Shown: positions 5,824-13,749 of the stretch, in pieces
How the letters are laid out: each line of letters begins with the position of its first letter
How positions within the stretch are numbered: the first letter of the stretch is position 1
Assembly: GCA_900100095.1 (NCBI GenBank)
Contig: FMTN01000009.1
Location: 1-64,000, forward strand
Direction of reading: 5' to 3'
DNA length: 64,000 nt
Origin: Lachnospiraceae bacterium C10
Lineage (GTDB): Bacteria > Bacillota > Clostridia > Lachnospirales > Lachnospiraceae
Position numbers and translations under genes: made by a program
The notes under the pieces: generated by a model
Seen by the model: the letters and a program-made list of their open reading frames with translations, nothing else
Told to the model about the DNA's origin: nothing
The model's database searches: none

Positions 5824-8772
5824 CTATTGTACTGTTACTTTAATTTTTTTGGCGTAACCATTCTTAGCGTATACCCAAATATAACAGGTTCCTTTCTTCT
5901 TGGCTGTGACTTTTCCGTTTTTATTCACGGCTGCAATCTTTTTGTTTGAAGATGCATAGCGGAATGTCGGCGCATGGCTGTCAGAAAGCATTTTCTTCGA
6001 AGGGTCTGCAAGGACAACTGTCGCCTTGATTGCCCAAGTCTTGCCCTTTTTTATTAAGGTCTTGGACTTCTCAAGCTTGATTGCCTTCACGTTCGTATAG
6101 GTCTTATTTTTTCTTCCGATAACATGTGCCGTGATAGTCTTGCCCAGCTTTTGTTTTACCCCGTCTGCGGTCTTATACGCCACGACATAGACCTTGAAGT
6201 TCTTTTTGAGGTTCAGCTTCGTTCCGTCCAGTTTCCTGATGACTGCTGAAGTTACCCCGGCCCCGGTGATTATTTTAACCGGATTCTTTCCAAACTTCTT
6301 TCCGCAGTATGCTACGTAAACTTCATAGCGGTCGGTACCGGAAACCTTACCCCATGATACGTTTATCTTTGAACCTGTTTGCGATACTTTTAATCCTTTG
6401 TTGATAGAAATCGCATTCTGGTATGTGGTCTTGCCGTTCGCTGTATTGCCGGATGTACTGTCTGTCTGGCTTTCGTTTTCGCTGTCGGAATCTTTGCCTG
6501 TGCCATCAGTTTCATCGTTAGAACCATTCCCGGTCTCATTCTCCATTGTCTCGTCATATACAATCGCATAATCTGAGAAATGTGTTGTTACAAACGAAAG
6601 CATTCCGTCTACATATCTTGTCACATAGCGTTCGATTGCCCCGGCAACAGGCAGGTAATACATATGATAATGTTTTACATCCCGCCCACTCTCAGGTGAA
6701 AACTTGATGGATACCGTTGCCTTGCCGCCTTTAAAATCATGGATTTCTTTACCATTGCTTTCAAAATATGCCTGGAACGGTTTGGCAGAAGCAAACTGTT
6801 TCAATGACTCTTGTTGGGTTGCATTCAGCTTCGTTGTCTGTGTATCCTCAACTACCAGTTTAATGGAACTGCCCTCTGCCTGTTCAGAGACTGCCGACAA
6901 TGCTGCACCGTCCAGCTCGATCGTGGCATTCGTCATCTTGATTTCTACACTTTCCACGTTGTTATCCGCTTTTACAGCCTCTGTGAGCTTCTCCACTGTT
7001 TTCTCGGAAAGCTGTACCGAAGTCACTTCTGACTTTGCCTGTGACATATCAATGGTAATGGATGTATTCTCGCTAGCCCCGGTATTATCTCCTCCACCTG
7101 AATTGTTGCCATTATCTACTATCTTATCAATATCAGACTGTGTGATTTCACTGACTACGGCAGTACCATTTGAAATATTCGTTGTAACGTTTATGGTGTT
7201 CTCACTTGACACAGGAACGGTATAAGATTCAGTAGGTGTTGTCGGCGTGCTCGATGAGGAAGAACTGCCACCGCTGCTGCTACTTCCACCGCCTCCGCCG
7301 CTGCTTTCAGAGCTTATGGTTACGGTAATACATTTCGCTTCGCTGTCCGTATGCGTTTCATCACCTACGGCTTTGTACCAGACATAGCAGGTTCCCGCGT
7401 CGGTTGCTGTAGGGATGGATGTGGACCACTTTTTGTTTTCGTTTTCCGTTTTGCCATCAAACTCCGGCGCTGTTGCTGCATCTGTACCGAGAGCATAGTA
7501 CATTGTACCGCCAACTGCTTCTCCCGCGTTGATGAGTGCCTGTGCCTGTCTGTTGTAGGTCAGTGTTTTTGCTTTTGGTACTGTAGTAACTGTTGCAGGA
7601 GATTTATCGCTTATGGTCGATTTCACCGTTTGAGCAGCAACATCATTATAATTGTTATTGCCGACAACCTTATAATATACTGTATATTCCTGTTTATCCG
7701 TTCCCTGCGGAATCGTTGTCGAATAACTTGATCCGTCCAGACTGTACTGCATCTCGCCTCCTGTAGTCGATCCTGCTGTGATCAGATCCTGTGCAGCACC
7801 CGTATAGGTGGGATTGGTTGCAGTCGGTGCAGTTACTGTCGGGGTTGCCTTACCGATACTAACGCTTACAGGCGATGCACTGACAAACTCATTATAGTCG
7901 TCATTCCCTGCCACTTTATAGTAAACGTTGTATGTACCTACATTAGTTCCTGTCGGAAGATCTGCGGAGTAGTTAGTACCGTCCAGAGAATAAGTGATGC
8001 TTTCTGATGTATTTCCTGTGGTCACCGTTGCAGCAGAAACAAGTGTCTGTGCAGAGCCGGTGTAAGTCAGGTTGGAAACAGCTACCGGTGCTGTCACTGT
8101 CTGATCAGTTTTGGGAGATGCATATACAGCTTCAAATTTAATGTAATTTTGAGCTGTTGAACCATCTCCACTATCATCCGCAAGTTTAAAACCTATCGGC
8201 TGTACACTACGATCAAATGTGTGGCCTGATGGTTCTTCAAGCGTAAATATCTCTCCTATTTCTGCGCACCAATAATTTGCATTACCTGGGTATGAGATCG
8301 ATACAAACTCTTGCCCCTTAGAAAGGTCAGTCCACTGGCCAAATATATTCCTTCCAGTATTCACATAACCGTTATCGTAATACTTATCGGCATAGAAATA
8401 AAGAGAATCACCTATCACATAGGTTTTACCGGCAACAATTTCTTGTGGCTTTGATTTTACCTTATAATACATGGTACTGCTTAGCAAATCTGCCTCATCA
8501 CCCCAGCCAGATTCATTATTATATAACCAAATCTCTTTTGTTTCAGTATCAAGGCTCATTTCTGCTGCAAGTGCTGTCTTAACGGCATCCAGTGTATCTT
8601 CGTTAGGTGTAATACTATAATTTTCACCTGTTTGACCGTATGCCGGAGCTAAGCTATAAGTACTAGCTGCATGCACCGTCAGACTAATCCCCGGCATCAG
8701 CCCGATAACAAGAGCCAGCGTGAGCAAAAAGCTCATCAGCTTCCTTCCTAATTTCTTTCGTTTTTGATTCAT
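5824..8772 (-). CDS. Large secreted protein with Ig-like repeats
   Basis: 982 residues. A Sec signal peptide (basic MNQKRKKLGRK, hydrophobic core to about residue 30, cleavage after VHA) is followed by a unique N-terminal region. Then come three related beta-sandwich repeats at roughly 215-500, each with a YTGSAQ-like start and a 'YSLDGTNYS' / 'VYYKVAGNDDYNE' core, as in MBG/YDG-type domains. A Gly/Ser linker follows, then an acidic segment containing 'HFSDYAIVYDE', a fibronectin-like part and a C-terminal Big_2-like domain ending AKNGYAKKIKVTVQ. No LPXTG motif or transmembrane anchor is seen, so it is probably released or held non-covalently. The start is preceded by AAGGAGGAA. Partial relatives lie at 9626-9742 and 10076-10717. 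Role unknown; adhesion or matrix is only a guess. Confidence 0.85.
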   Translation of the reverse strand: MNQKRKKLGRKLMSFLLTLALVIGLMPGISLTVHAASTYSLAPAYGQTGENYSITPNEDTLDAVKTALAAEMSLDTETKEIWLYNNESGWGDEADLLSSTMYYKVKSKPQEIVAGKTYVIGDSLYFYADKYYDNGYVNTGRNIFGQWTDLSKGQEFVSISYPGNANYWCAEIGEIFTLEEPSGHTFDRSVQPIGFKLADDSGDGSTAQNYIKFEAVYASPKTDQTVTAPVAVSNLTYTGSAQTLVSAATVTTGNTSESITYSLDGTNYSADLPTGTNVGTYNVYYKVAGNDDYNEFVSASPVSVSIGKATPTVTAPTATNPTYTGAAQDLITAGSTTGGEMQYSLDGSSYSTTIPQGTDKQEYTVYYKVVGNNNYNDVAAQTVKSTISDKSPATVTTVPKAKTLTYNRQAQALINAGEAVGGTMYYALGTDAATAPEFDGKTENENKKWSTSIPTATDAGTCYVWYKAVGDETHTDSEAKCITVTISSESSGGGGGSSSSGGSSSSSSTPTTPTESYTVPVSSENTINVTTNISNGTAVVSEITQSDIDKIVDNGNNSGGGDNTGASENTSITIDMSQAKSEVTSVQLSEKTVEKLTEAVKADNNVESVEIKMTNATIELDGAALSAVSEQAEGSSIKLVVEDTQTTKLNATQQESLKQFASAKPFQAYFESNGKEIHDFKGGKATVSIKFSPESGRDVKHYHMYYLPVAGAIERYVTRYVDGMLSFVTTHFSDYAIVYDETMENETGNGSNDETDGTGKDSDSENESQTDSTSGNTANGKTTYQNAISINKGLKVSQTGSKINVSWGKVSGTDRYEVYVAYCGKKFGKNPVKIITGAGVTSAVIRKLDGTKLNLKKNFKVYVVAYKTADGVKQKLGKTITAHVIGRKNKTYTNVKAIKLEKSKTLIKKGKTWAIKATVVLADPSKKMLSDSHAPTFRYASSNKKIAAVNKNGKVTAKKKGTCYIWVYAKNGYAKKIKVTVQ

Positions 8773-8810
8773 GTGAAATTCCTCCTTGAAATTATTTTTT
8801 TGATATCATC

Positions 8811-8976
8811 GCGTATAAGCAACGAATTGCTCCGCGCTTCGCGCTTTCGCAATTCTACGGGCATTCGCATTCCGCACTATCGCGCTACATGCTCATGGCC
8901 GTTGCCTTGTCTAATGTACAAATGCCCTTTCATGCAAGCATGAAGTGCCCTTGTTCATTGACAAGAGCTTATACGC
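8811..8976 (-). other. Structured 166-nt element in the 5' region of the secreted-protein gene
   Basis: Perfect 10-bp closing arms GCGTATAAGC (8811-8820) and GCTTATACGC (8967-8976) enclose further stems: GAATTGC/GCAATTC (8824-8855, with an inner GCGC stem) and TTCATGC/GCATGAA near 8930-8945. GGGCATT (8859-8865) can pair with AATGCCC (8921-8927), competing with neighbouring pairings. It ends 38 bp upstream of the start codon. It could be a cis-regulatory RNA or a mobile palindromic repeat; I do not recognise a named family. Confidence 0.55.
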
Positions 8977-8985
8977 ACAAATAAA

Positions 8986-9032
8986 AACCGCCTTACTTGA
9001 CAGGGCATAATACCCCGTCAAGTAAGGCGGTT
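8986..9032 (-). terminator. Strong hairpin with U-tract upstream of the structured element
   Basis: AACCGCCTTACTTGAC pairs with GTCAAGTAAGGCGGTT (16 bp, with a further GGG/CCC). On the minus strand it is followed by TTTTTATTT. It either ends transcription from the antitoxin-like gene at 9274-9468 or acts as an attenuator ahead of the secreted-protein gene. Confidence 0.75.
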
Positions 9033-9080
9033 ATCCATCACGAATATATGTTGTTTTATACGAAAAAGGCGCAGTTATAC

Positions 9081-9145
9081 TGAACTGAACTGAACTGAAC
9101 TGAACTGAACTGAACTGAACTGAACTGAACTGAACTGAACTGAAC
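9081..9145. repeat. Pentanucleotide tandem repeat, 13 copies of TGAAC
   Basis: 13 exact head-to-tail copies of TGAAC (GTTCA on the minus strand), with no interruptions. It is flanked on the minus-strand downstream side by AGTATAAC, a possible -10 for the secreted-protein gene. Short perfect repeats slip during replication, so copy number is likely variable. Confidence 0.95.
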
Positions 9146-9273
9146 AATTTTGTTTGATCTATTCATGTATGTCAAGCCCCTTTCTTATAAATTCCTTTTG
9201 ACACATACACATTTATGGTTGTGTCACTCCAGTCACATTATAAATGGCTTCCCATGACCACTCTACAGCATAA

Positions 9274-9468
9274 TCATGCATTGGCAACAACTCCTGTATT
9301 TAATCGGCCGGAGCGACGTGCTTCCCTGATTCTCCGTACCTCTGCCATTGCTTCATCATGCGGTAATGTTCTTCCAGCCTCTATATCTTCCAACCCTCTG
9401 TCTAACATACGAAGTAGATTTGGATCAACTTCTGATGCATCCTGAATGGTAATCTTTTCATCAGCCAT
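9274..9468 (-). CDS. Small antitoxin-like protein, orphan
   Basis: 64 residues, strong SD (AGGAGGTGTTG). The sequence contains 'LDRGLEDIEAGRTLPHDEAM', a pattern typical of small antitoxins of the RelB/ParD-like class in which 'AGRTxPHDE' follows an alpha-helical region. No toxin (ParE/RelE) gene is visible on either side: the flanks are the pentanucleotide repeat and secreted-protein debris. It may be an orphan antitoxin or a regulator. Confidence 0.6.
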   Translation of the reverse strand: MADEKITIQDASEVDPNLLRMLDRGLEDIEAGRTLPHDEAMAEVRRIREARRSGRLNTGVVANA

Positions 9469-9625
9469 ATCAACACCTCCTTCTCATGAGAATGTGATTC
9501 CATGCTTGTATCGGCATGCCAGTGCGGATTTTTTACCCCGCGCAGTGCATAAAGATACACATATATTATAGCAAAATCTGACGTTGAGCGAAATGTAAAT
9601 TTGAATTGGGTGGGGAATTGCTTAT
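9469..9625. other. Intergenic, no gene seen
   Basis: This stretch upstream of the antitoxin-like gene holds only its SD and an AT-rich segment (ACACATATATTATAGCA near 9555) that could hold a promoter. No convincing coding frame is seen. Confidence 0.5.
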
Positions 9626-9742
9626 TTATTTTACCGTAATCTTAACTCGCTTTGCATACCCATTCTTAGCATATACGTAAATGAAGTAGGAGCCTTTCTT
9701 AAGAGCTTTTACTTTGCCGCTCTTAGTCACCGTAGCGATGCG
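9626..9742 (-). pseudogene. C-terminal scrap of a secreted Big_2-type protein
   Basis: The minus strand encodes IATVTKSGKVKALKKGSYFI, then YVYAKNGYAKRVKITVK and a stop at 9626-9628. It closely matches the C-terminus of the 982-residue protein at 5824-8772 (AKNGYAKKIKVTVQ). No start or upstream domain remains. It is the debris of a former paralog. Confidence 0.8.
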
Positions 9743-9815
9743 TATAACAACGGCGAGGTAAAGCAGGAAGGCATGGTGATGTGGTATTAGGCAACTGTAA
9801 ATTTATACGAAAAGC

Positions 9816-9857
9816 CCCCGATACATGGCGATTAACGTTTGTGTATCGGGGACTTAT
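9816..9857. terminator. Bidirectional-looking hairpin terminator
   Basis: CCCCGATACA (9816-9825) pairs with TGTATCGGGG (9842-9851). The plus side continues ACTTATTTTTT and the minus side CTTTTCG. No intact gene clearly uses it now, so it is probably left from a deleted gene. Confidence 0.6.
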
Positions 9858-9924
9858 TTTTTGTCTTTCGCGCTATATATTCTTATCTAAAGAGCAATGG
9901 GAACCTGAAGTATCAGATTCCCGT

Positions 9925-10054
9925 TTTAACTCAGTCGGGGTACAAGCTCCGACTGAGTTAAACGCTCCGCGAGGATGCGCACGGATTCGGACAGGAATTT
10001 GTCTGCTGAAGCAGACCCGAATCCGGCGCGCAAGACTCGCGAGCGAGTCTTGAC
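9925..10054. repeat. Dispersed palindromic element, complete copy 1
   Basis: A 130-bp block is made of consecutive hairpins: AACTCAGTCGG/CCGACTGAGTT (9928-9960); CGGATTCGG/CCGAATCCG enclosing GTCTGCT/AGCAGAC (9971-10025); and CAAGACTCGC-GA-GCGAGTCTTG (10031-10052). A reverse-oriented copy lies at 29929-30050, nearly identical throughout. Single modules recur at 17833-17854 and 42891-42920. Its GC-richness contrasts with the neighbours. No coding frame is believable inside it. Confidence 0.9.
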
Positions 10055-10075
10055 TATTATTGGTAGAATACGTCG

Positions 10076-10717
10076 TCACTTTACAACAATCTCAGCCGTA
10101 GCAGTCGCTTTCTCGCAGTTCGCGTTAGCCTTCGATGTCGCGACAACGGTGATCTTACATTTCTTACAGCCTTTTTTCAGTGTCACCTTACCGGTCTTCT
10201 TGTTGATCTTGACCTTCTTTTTCTGCCCCTTCGTAACCTTCTTAATGGCATAGGTCGGTTTTGAGGAGCCGGTCGAAAGATTGCTGACCTTAACCGTAAC
10301 GGCCTGCTTCTTATTCTTAAGCTTCTTAGCCTTGACCGTAGCACCCTTTACCGAGAAGGATGTCTTACCTTTGTTGATCTTCCAAGTTCCGACTGTCGAT
10401 CCTCTGAAACCGGATCCCTCTTTAGCGGTGAGGGTAAATTGATACGTTCCCGCATTCGTCTGGGTGGTCACACCCGTGATCTCGTAAGCATCCGCAGGGA
10501 CTTTGACATCATCCACGGAATCCGCTGACACCCCGGTGATCTTAATGCTCTGAGGCTTGCCGGTATAGGTTGTATCCGCGAAGGTCACACCGCTTAGCGG
10601 CTTGATGTTCTCGTTCTGATCGTTCTCGTCATAAACGATCGCATAATCGGAAGCGTGACGTTCTTTAGCAAGTTCCTTTACCCGTATAATGGCAAGGCGT
10701 GAATGCTGATCTTCCAT
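10076..10717 (-). CDS. Chimeric remnant: Rpn-type tail fused to the C-terminal part of a secreted Ig-like protein
   Basis: 213 residues with no signal peptide. Residues 1-22 (MEDQHSRLAIIRVKELAKER) look like the C-terminal region of an Rpn nuclease; the neighbouring rpn gene has MEDMRRESR at the matching place. From residue 22 it continues as 'ASDYAIVYDENDQN', the motif of the large secreted protein (FSDYAIVYDE), then a YTG-type beta domain ('YTGKPQSIKITGV') and a Lys-rich C-terminal Ig-like domain ending TATAEIVVK. The DNA around the start (10711-10737) is an imperfect repeat of 10884-10912 inside the rpn gene. The frame is open but probably not a functional gene: the protein would lack export. 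Confidence 0.7.
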   Translation of the reverse strand: MEDQHSRLAIIRVKELAKERHASDYAIVYDENDQNENIKPLSGVTFADTTYTGKPQSIKITGVSADSVDDVKVPADAYEITGVTTQTNAGTYQFTLTAKEGSGFRGSTVGTWKINKGKTSFSVKGATVKAKKLKNKKQAVTVKVSNLSTGSSKPTYAIKKVTKGQKKKVKINKKTGKVTLKKGCKKCKITVVATSKANANCEKATATAEIVVK

Positions 10718-10737
10718 AACCTTACTATGACCGCCAC

Positions 10738-11583
10738 TTACGCTCTTTTCATACCAGCTATCTCACGAACCTGCTCAATCGAAATACCTTCACCTTGAGC
10801 AATCTGCTCATGAGATAATCCCATACTGAGCCATCGGCGAACACTCGCAACGATCTGTTCCCACCTGGATTCTCTTCTCATGTCTTCCATAACCTTACAC
10901 ATGGCCGCCACTCCTTTCTCGTCTTCCTTGAAATAACGAACCTTATCGGCCAGTTCCTTATAGAGCATATCGTCCGGATCCGTGCAGAAAAAGTCATGCA
11001 TCAGCTTTCCCAACGCCGTGGATGCGTCCTTATCCGCACCGTTAACATAAAGGATATGCTCGCCGTCATCAAACGCCTCATTTGTCTCTTCTATCTTTCG
11101 CTCAATGCGGTACAGCGGCTTTCCTTTTCCTATCACATCATTCTCTGTGATGAAAATCACGAAGGTTTCCGGCAGCTCACCGAATTCCTCCCCCGGCTGA
11201 AGCAGATGTGCGTCAAGGATGCTGGAATGGTATCTTGCCCGTTTCCTGTCAGCCCCCTTATCGGAACGCTGTATCTCCACATTGTATTCCTTACCGGATG
11301 CATCATCGGCATCAATATCCAGTTGTATGTCTCGTCCCAGCAGGTTTTTCATCCGTCTCTGGGTCTTCACACTCTTCACTCGAATGTCCGGCTTATTCAA
11401 GATGATACGCAGAAGAAGTTCTGCACCTTCGTTGTAGCCGTCAAAGCAGGCGTTCATGAAGTCATCGTCGATCAGGCGCAATCCCCTGAGACGCTGCATG
11501 TCTTCCTGATGCTGTCTTTCTCTCTCAGCTTCCGCCAAAGATTTATTCGCATGATCGAATTTGTCAAACTCATCAAGATGCAT
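10738..11583 (-). CDS. Rpn-family nuclease / putative transposase
   Basis: 281 residues from the ATG at 11583 (SD GAGGAAG; an ATG at 11622 lacks one). 'LIDDDFMNACFDGYNEGAELLLRIIL' at the N-terminus, then the PD-(D/E)XK core 'GRDIQLDIDADDASGKEYNVEIQR' (D...E-x-Q) and 'RKRARYHSSILD'. A C-terminal helical region ('LSMGLSHEQIAQGEGISIEQVREI') is usual for PDDEXK_2 family proteins. The core looks intact. The start overlaps the stop of a small frameshifted ORF upstream (11573-11763), suggesting coupling. Known relatives are multicopy nucleases promoting recombination, which fits the rearranged surroundings. Confidence 0.9.
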   Translation of the reverse strand: MHLDEFDKFDHANKSLAEAERERQHQEDMQRLRGLRLIDDDFMNACFDGYNEGAELLLRIILNKPDIRVKSVKTQRRMKNLLGRDIQLDIDADDASGKEYNVEIQRSDKGADRKRARYHSSILDAHLLQPGEEFGELPETFVIFITENDVIGKGKPLYRIERKIEETNEAFDDGEHILYVNGADKDASTALGKLMHDFFCTDPDDMLYKELADKVRYFKEDEKGVAAMCKVMEDMRRESRWEQIVASVRRWLSMGLSHEQIAQGEGISIEQVREIAGMKRA

Positions 11584-11763
11584 TCGCTTTCTTCCTCTTC
11601 TGTATGAATTTTGCCATGTCATTCGGATCGGTCAGAACCCTTGTACCGACCTTGCGTACAGGAGTCTTGTCATTGGCCGCTACCTCAATCTTCCGTCAAA
11701 TTTATTCTTCAAAAGCTGTGCCCCATATCGACACCTCCTCGCCTTAAGAGCATATGCTTCCAT
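11573..11763 (-). pseudogene. Small ORF upstream of rpn, frameshifted
   Basis: ATG at 11763 reads MEAYALKARRCRYGAQLLKN then KFDGRLR and a stop. Shifting frame there continues KIEVAANDKTPVRKVGTRVL and TDPNDMAKFIQKRKKANAS, ending at 11573 and overlapping the rpn start. Both halves have coherent basic composition, so one small (~60 aa) gene with a frameshift is likely. Family unknown. Confidence 0.5.
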
Positions 11764-11998
11764 TCTTTATATCGGAACGCTACTCCGGTCTCTTCCCCCT
11801 ACCGGAACGGTGCTTTCACCCACTTATATTCTATCAGAAAAACGGATTTTTTCAATGAACATTTGTTTATCTCATACATATTTCACTTCATATTTTTGCA
11901 GTAGTGCCGATAGAAAATACATTCGATTCGTGGTATTATAATATTGTCTTTATATCCAAAAAATAATTAGTTACGGTAAGCAGTAAGAGGTGTTGACT
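11764..11998. other. Intergenic between the rpn cluster and the 118-aa ORF
   Basis: About 235 bp, mostly T-rich. A repeated segment is seen (CGGAACGCTACTCCGG and CCGGAACGGTGC, 11779-11815). No coding frame is supported. It probably holds the divergent promoters. Confidence 0.4.
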
Positions 11999-12355
11999 AT
12001 GTCGTTGAAGCATCAATTTATCATGGTTGATAATCATATAGAGTCATATAATGTTGAAGACGTTCTTGAGCATTTTGAAAATAATGATTATATTATCAAC
12101 TCCAAAATCGATGTAGATGATGATCTTCTGCAAGCATTGATATTTGATGAGAATGGAAATGTCCTTAAAGATATTCAGTTTAATGAATGGGGAGTTACCA
12201 TAATAAATAGATTAGAGATAGAAAAATGGATTAACATTATCAACAAGTTTGCTTCAGAATTGGGTGGGGAATCAAATAATAGCATTAATGAACTAGAGAA
12301 GCTGTTTGTGGAGGCCAAAATATCAAATAGAACTATTATTCATCTTGGGATTTAG
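11999..12355 (+). CDS. Hypothetical acidic protein, 118 aa
   Basis: Starts MSLKHQFIMVDNHIESYNVE, with an SD (AAGAGG) 8 nt before the ATG at 11999; an in-frame GTG at 11990 overlaps the SD and is less likely. The protein is acidic, has no signal peptide or membrane segment, and contains 'DENGNVLKDIQFNEWGVTI'. Size, acidity and isolation among mobile debris recall immunity proteins of polymorphic toxins, but no toxin is adjacent and I do not recognise the family. Confidence 0.6.
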   Translation: MSLKHQFIMVDNHIESYNVEDVLEHFENNDYIINSKIDVDDDLLQALIFDENGNVLKDIQFNEWGVTIINRLEIEKWINIINKFASELGGESNNSINELEKLFVEAKISNRTIIHLGI

Positions 12356-12432
12356 AATAATAGATCATTATCAGATCATACACATACAAAGGCTAATAGT
12401 ATTGAAGGTCAATATGACAATGAACTGAACTT

Positions 12433-12578
12433 TTACAATAACTGTGGCATAAGCTTGTCTGTAACATCGAAATTAAACCCTCGCTAACTTCGGATCCGTA
12501 AATTGATTCGACCATTTCAGAAATCCGAGTGGTCGTCATTCCCTTTGCATACATAGCTATAATCTGTTCTTCGATGCC
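12433..12578 (-). pseudogene. IS256-family (Mutator) transposase scrap
   Basis: The minus strand encodes [20 protein letters not shown], then EMVESIYGSEVSE. After a frameshift come DVTDKLMPQL and a stop at 12433-12435. This is the conserved N-terminal block of IS256-type DDE transposases (MYAKGMTTxxI...IYG...VSxxFISxVTDK). No ends or catalytic domain remain. Confidence 0.8.
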
Positions 12579-12715
12579 AGCAGCTCGGAACCGGCGGCCC
12601 GGTGGATTGCTCCATCCACGCCACCACCGCCGAGGAGACTGTTTTTCGCTGCATTAACGATTGCATCCACTTCCATCTCTACCACACTGCCTTGCACGAT
12701 ATGAAAATGTTCCAT
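12557..12715 (-). pseudogene. Truncated macro-domain (ADP-ribose-binding) protein
   Basis: From the ATG at 12715: [45 protein letters not shown]. This is the first third of a macro domain including the ADP-ribose loop ([10 protein letters not shown]). After SELL the frame runs into IS256-like sequence and stops, so two thirds of the domain (~100 residues) are missing. It lay directly downstream of the C_GCAxxG_C_C gene and was probably the last gene of that operon before the deletion. Confidence 0.85.
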
Positions 12716-12749
12716 CAAACAGTCCTCCGTAACCTTCACACAGTTATTT

Positions 12750-13148
12750 CTATTCCATGCTTCCCTGATACTCTTCCAACAGTTCCACTGCATGACGGAT
12801 ACAATCGTCACATTCACAAAGTACCTGTCCGGTTGTTACACCTTTCAGGTCACTGCAAACGGATGCACCGCTCTTTGCCTCAAATTCCGTTAAAAGCTTT
12901 CTTGACATTGGAACCGTTGGCATTCCGGTGGTATTCGTCATTCCAAGAACCATATTGGCTCCGATCAGGGCTCCGCAGGTGGACTTCATACATCCCATTC
13001 CGGCGCCGAAGCCGGAACCCAAAGCACGAAGCTGCTCTTCTGAAAGTTCCAGACGATCCTCAAATGCCTTTAACACCGACTGACAGCAGTTGTAACCGTT
13101 ATGCTTGTAATATACCGCCTGTTCTTTTCGTTCTGTATTATTTCCCAT
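12750..13148 (-). CDS. C_GCAxxG_C_C family redox-associated protein
   Basis: 132 residues. The family's spaced Cys pattern is complete: '[11 protein letters not shown]', '[19 protein letters not shown]', 'ASVCSDLKG' and '[14 protein letters not shown]'. Such proteins are common in anaerobes, probably bind a metal or cluster and are usually encoded near electron-transfer genes; the biochemical role is unproven. Its start lies inside the 3' end of the NapH-like gene (11-bp overlap), so it is translated with the ferredoxin/NapH-like operon. Confidence 0.88.
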   Translation of the reverse strand: MGNNTERKEQAVYYKHNGYNCCQSVLKAFEDRLELSEEQLRALGSGFGAGMGCMKSTCGALIGANMVLGMTNTTGMPTVPMSRKLLTEFEAKSGASVCSDLKGVTTGQVLCECDDCIRHAVELLEEYQGSME

Positions 13149-13749
13149 ATACTCTCTTCTCCTGTTTTAACTTGCAGATTCCCTGTGTCATTGTGCCCAT
13201 AGGGCAAAAGGTACACCAGGTCCGCTCCTTGTATAATACCATACATATAAGCCCGATGATGGTGGAAGTCAGCATCAGACTATAAAATCCATAGCCAAAC
13301 TGTGCAACCCAGTCCGGAAAAATGCTCCCCTGATAGGCCCACTTCCATGGCACTTGAAATGTCCATAGAATCTTGACCGCCTTTTTCAGTGACGCTGCGC
13401 CGGCAAAGACCTGATATGTCGTTACCAGCATAGTCATAAACATCGTTAGGAAAAATACCAGAAAGCCATATCGGAACCACACGGAATGCAGCCATTCCGG
13501 CGTCGTCTTACCTCTGGAACACTTTCGGTCTCTTCCAAGCTTCCAAAGCAGCTGGCTTCTTCCGCACATATGATTACAGAACCACTTGTTACCTCCGAAG
13601 ATTGCAAATCCCAACGGCACAAGGAAATCAAACAGTCCAAGCCACGCAAACAGGATATTAAAAAATCCCAATGTGAAGTATACAATGGTCCAGATCCACA
13701 GGTAATCGTACCAGCGGGTCTTTTTCATCTTCCCTGCCGTCTTTTTCAT
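13138..13749 (-). CDS. NapH/YccM-like membrane 4Fe-4S protein
   Basis: 203 residues with about four to five membrane segments (for example 'YLWIWTIVYFTLGFFNILFA', 'GFLVFFLTMFMTMLVTTYQVF', 'LMLTSTIIGLICMVL'). Cys motifs are 'WFCNHMCGRSQL' and 'WCTFCPMGTMTQGICKLK', the arrangement of NapH/MauN-type polyferredoxin membrane subunits, though with fewer cysteines than a full two-cluster version. Start at 13749: SD AGAGGTGA, and the ATG overlaps the ferredoxin stop (ATGA). It probably passes electrons between the cytosolic ferredoxin partner and a membrane or extracytoplasmic acceptor; the acceptor is not identifiable. Confidence 0.85.
   Translation of the reverse strand: MKKTAGKMKKTRWYDYLWIWTIVYFTLGFFNILFAWLGLFDFLVPLGFAIFGGNKWFCNHMCGRSQLLWKLGRDRKCSRGKTTPEWLHSVWFRYGFLVFFLTMFMTMLVTTYQVFAGAASLKKAVKILWTFQVPWKWAYQGSIFPDWVAQFGYGFYSLMLTSTIIGLICMVLYKERTWCTFCPMGTMTQGICKLKQEKRVYGK

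Noticed and set aside
9781-10053. A 90-codon plus-strand frame and an opposing 68-codon frame
   Set aside because: Both cross the palindromic repeat, lack SDs and have no protein-like pattern; they arise from the inverted-repeat structure.
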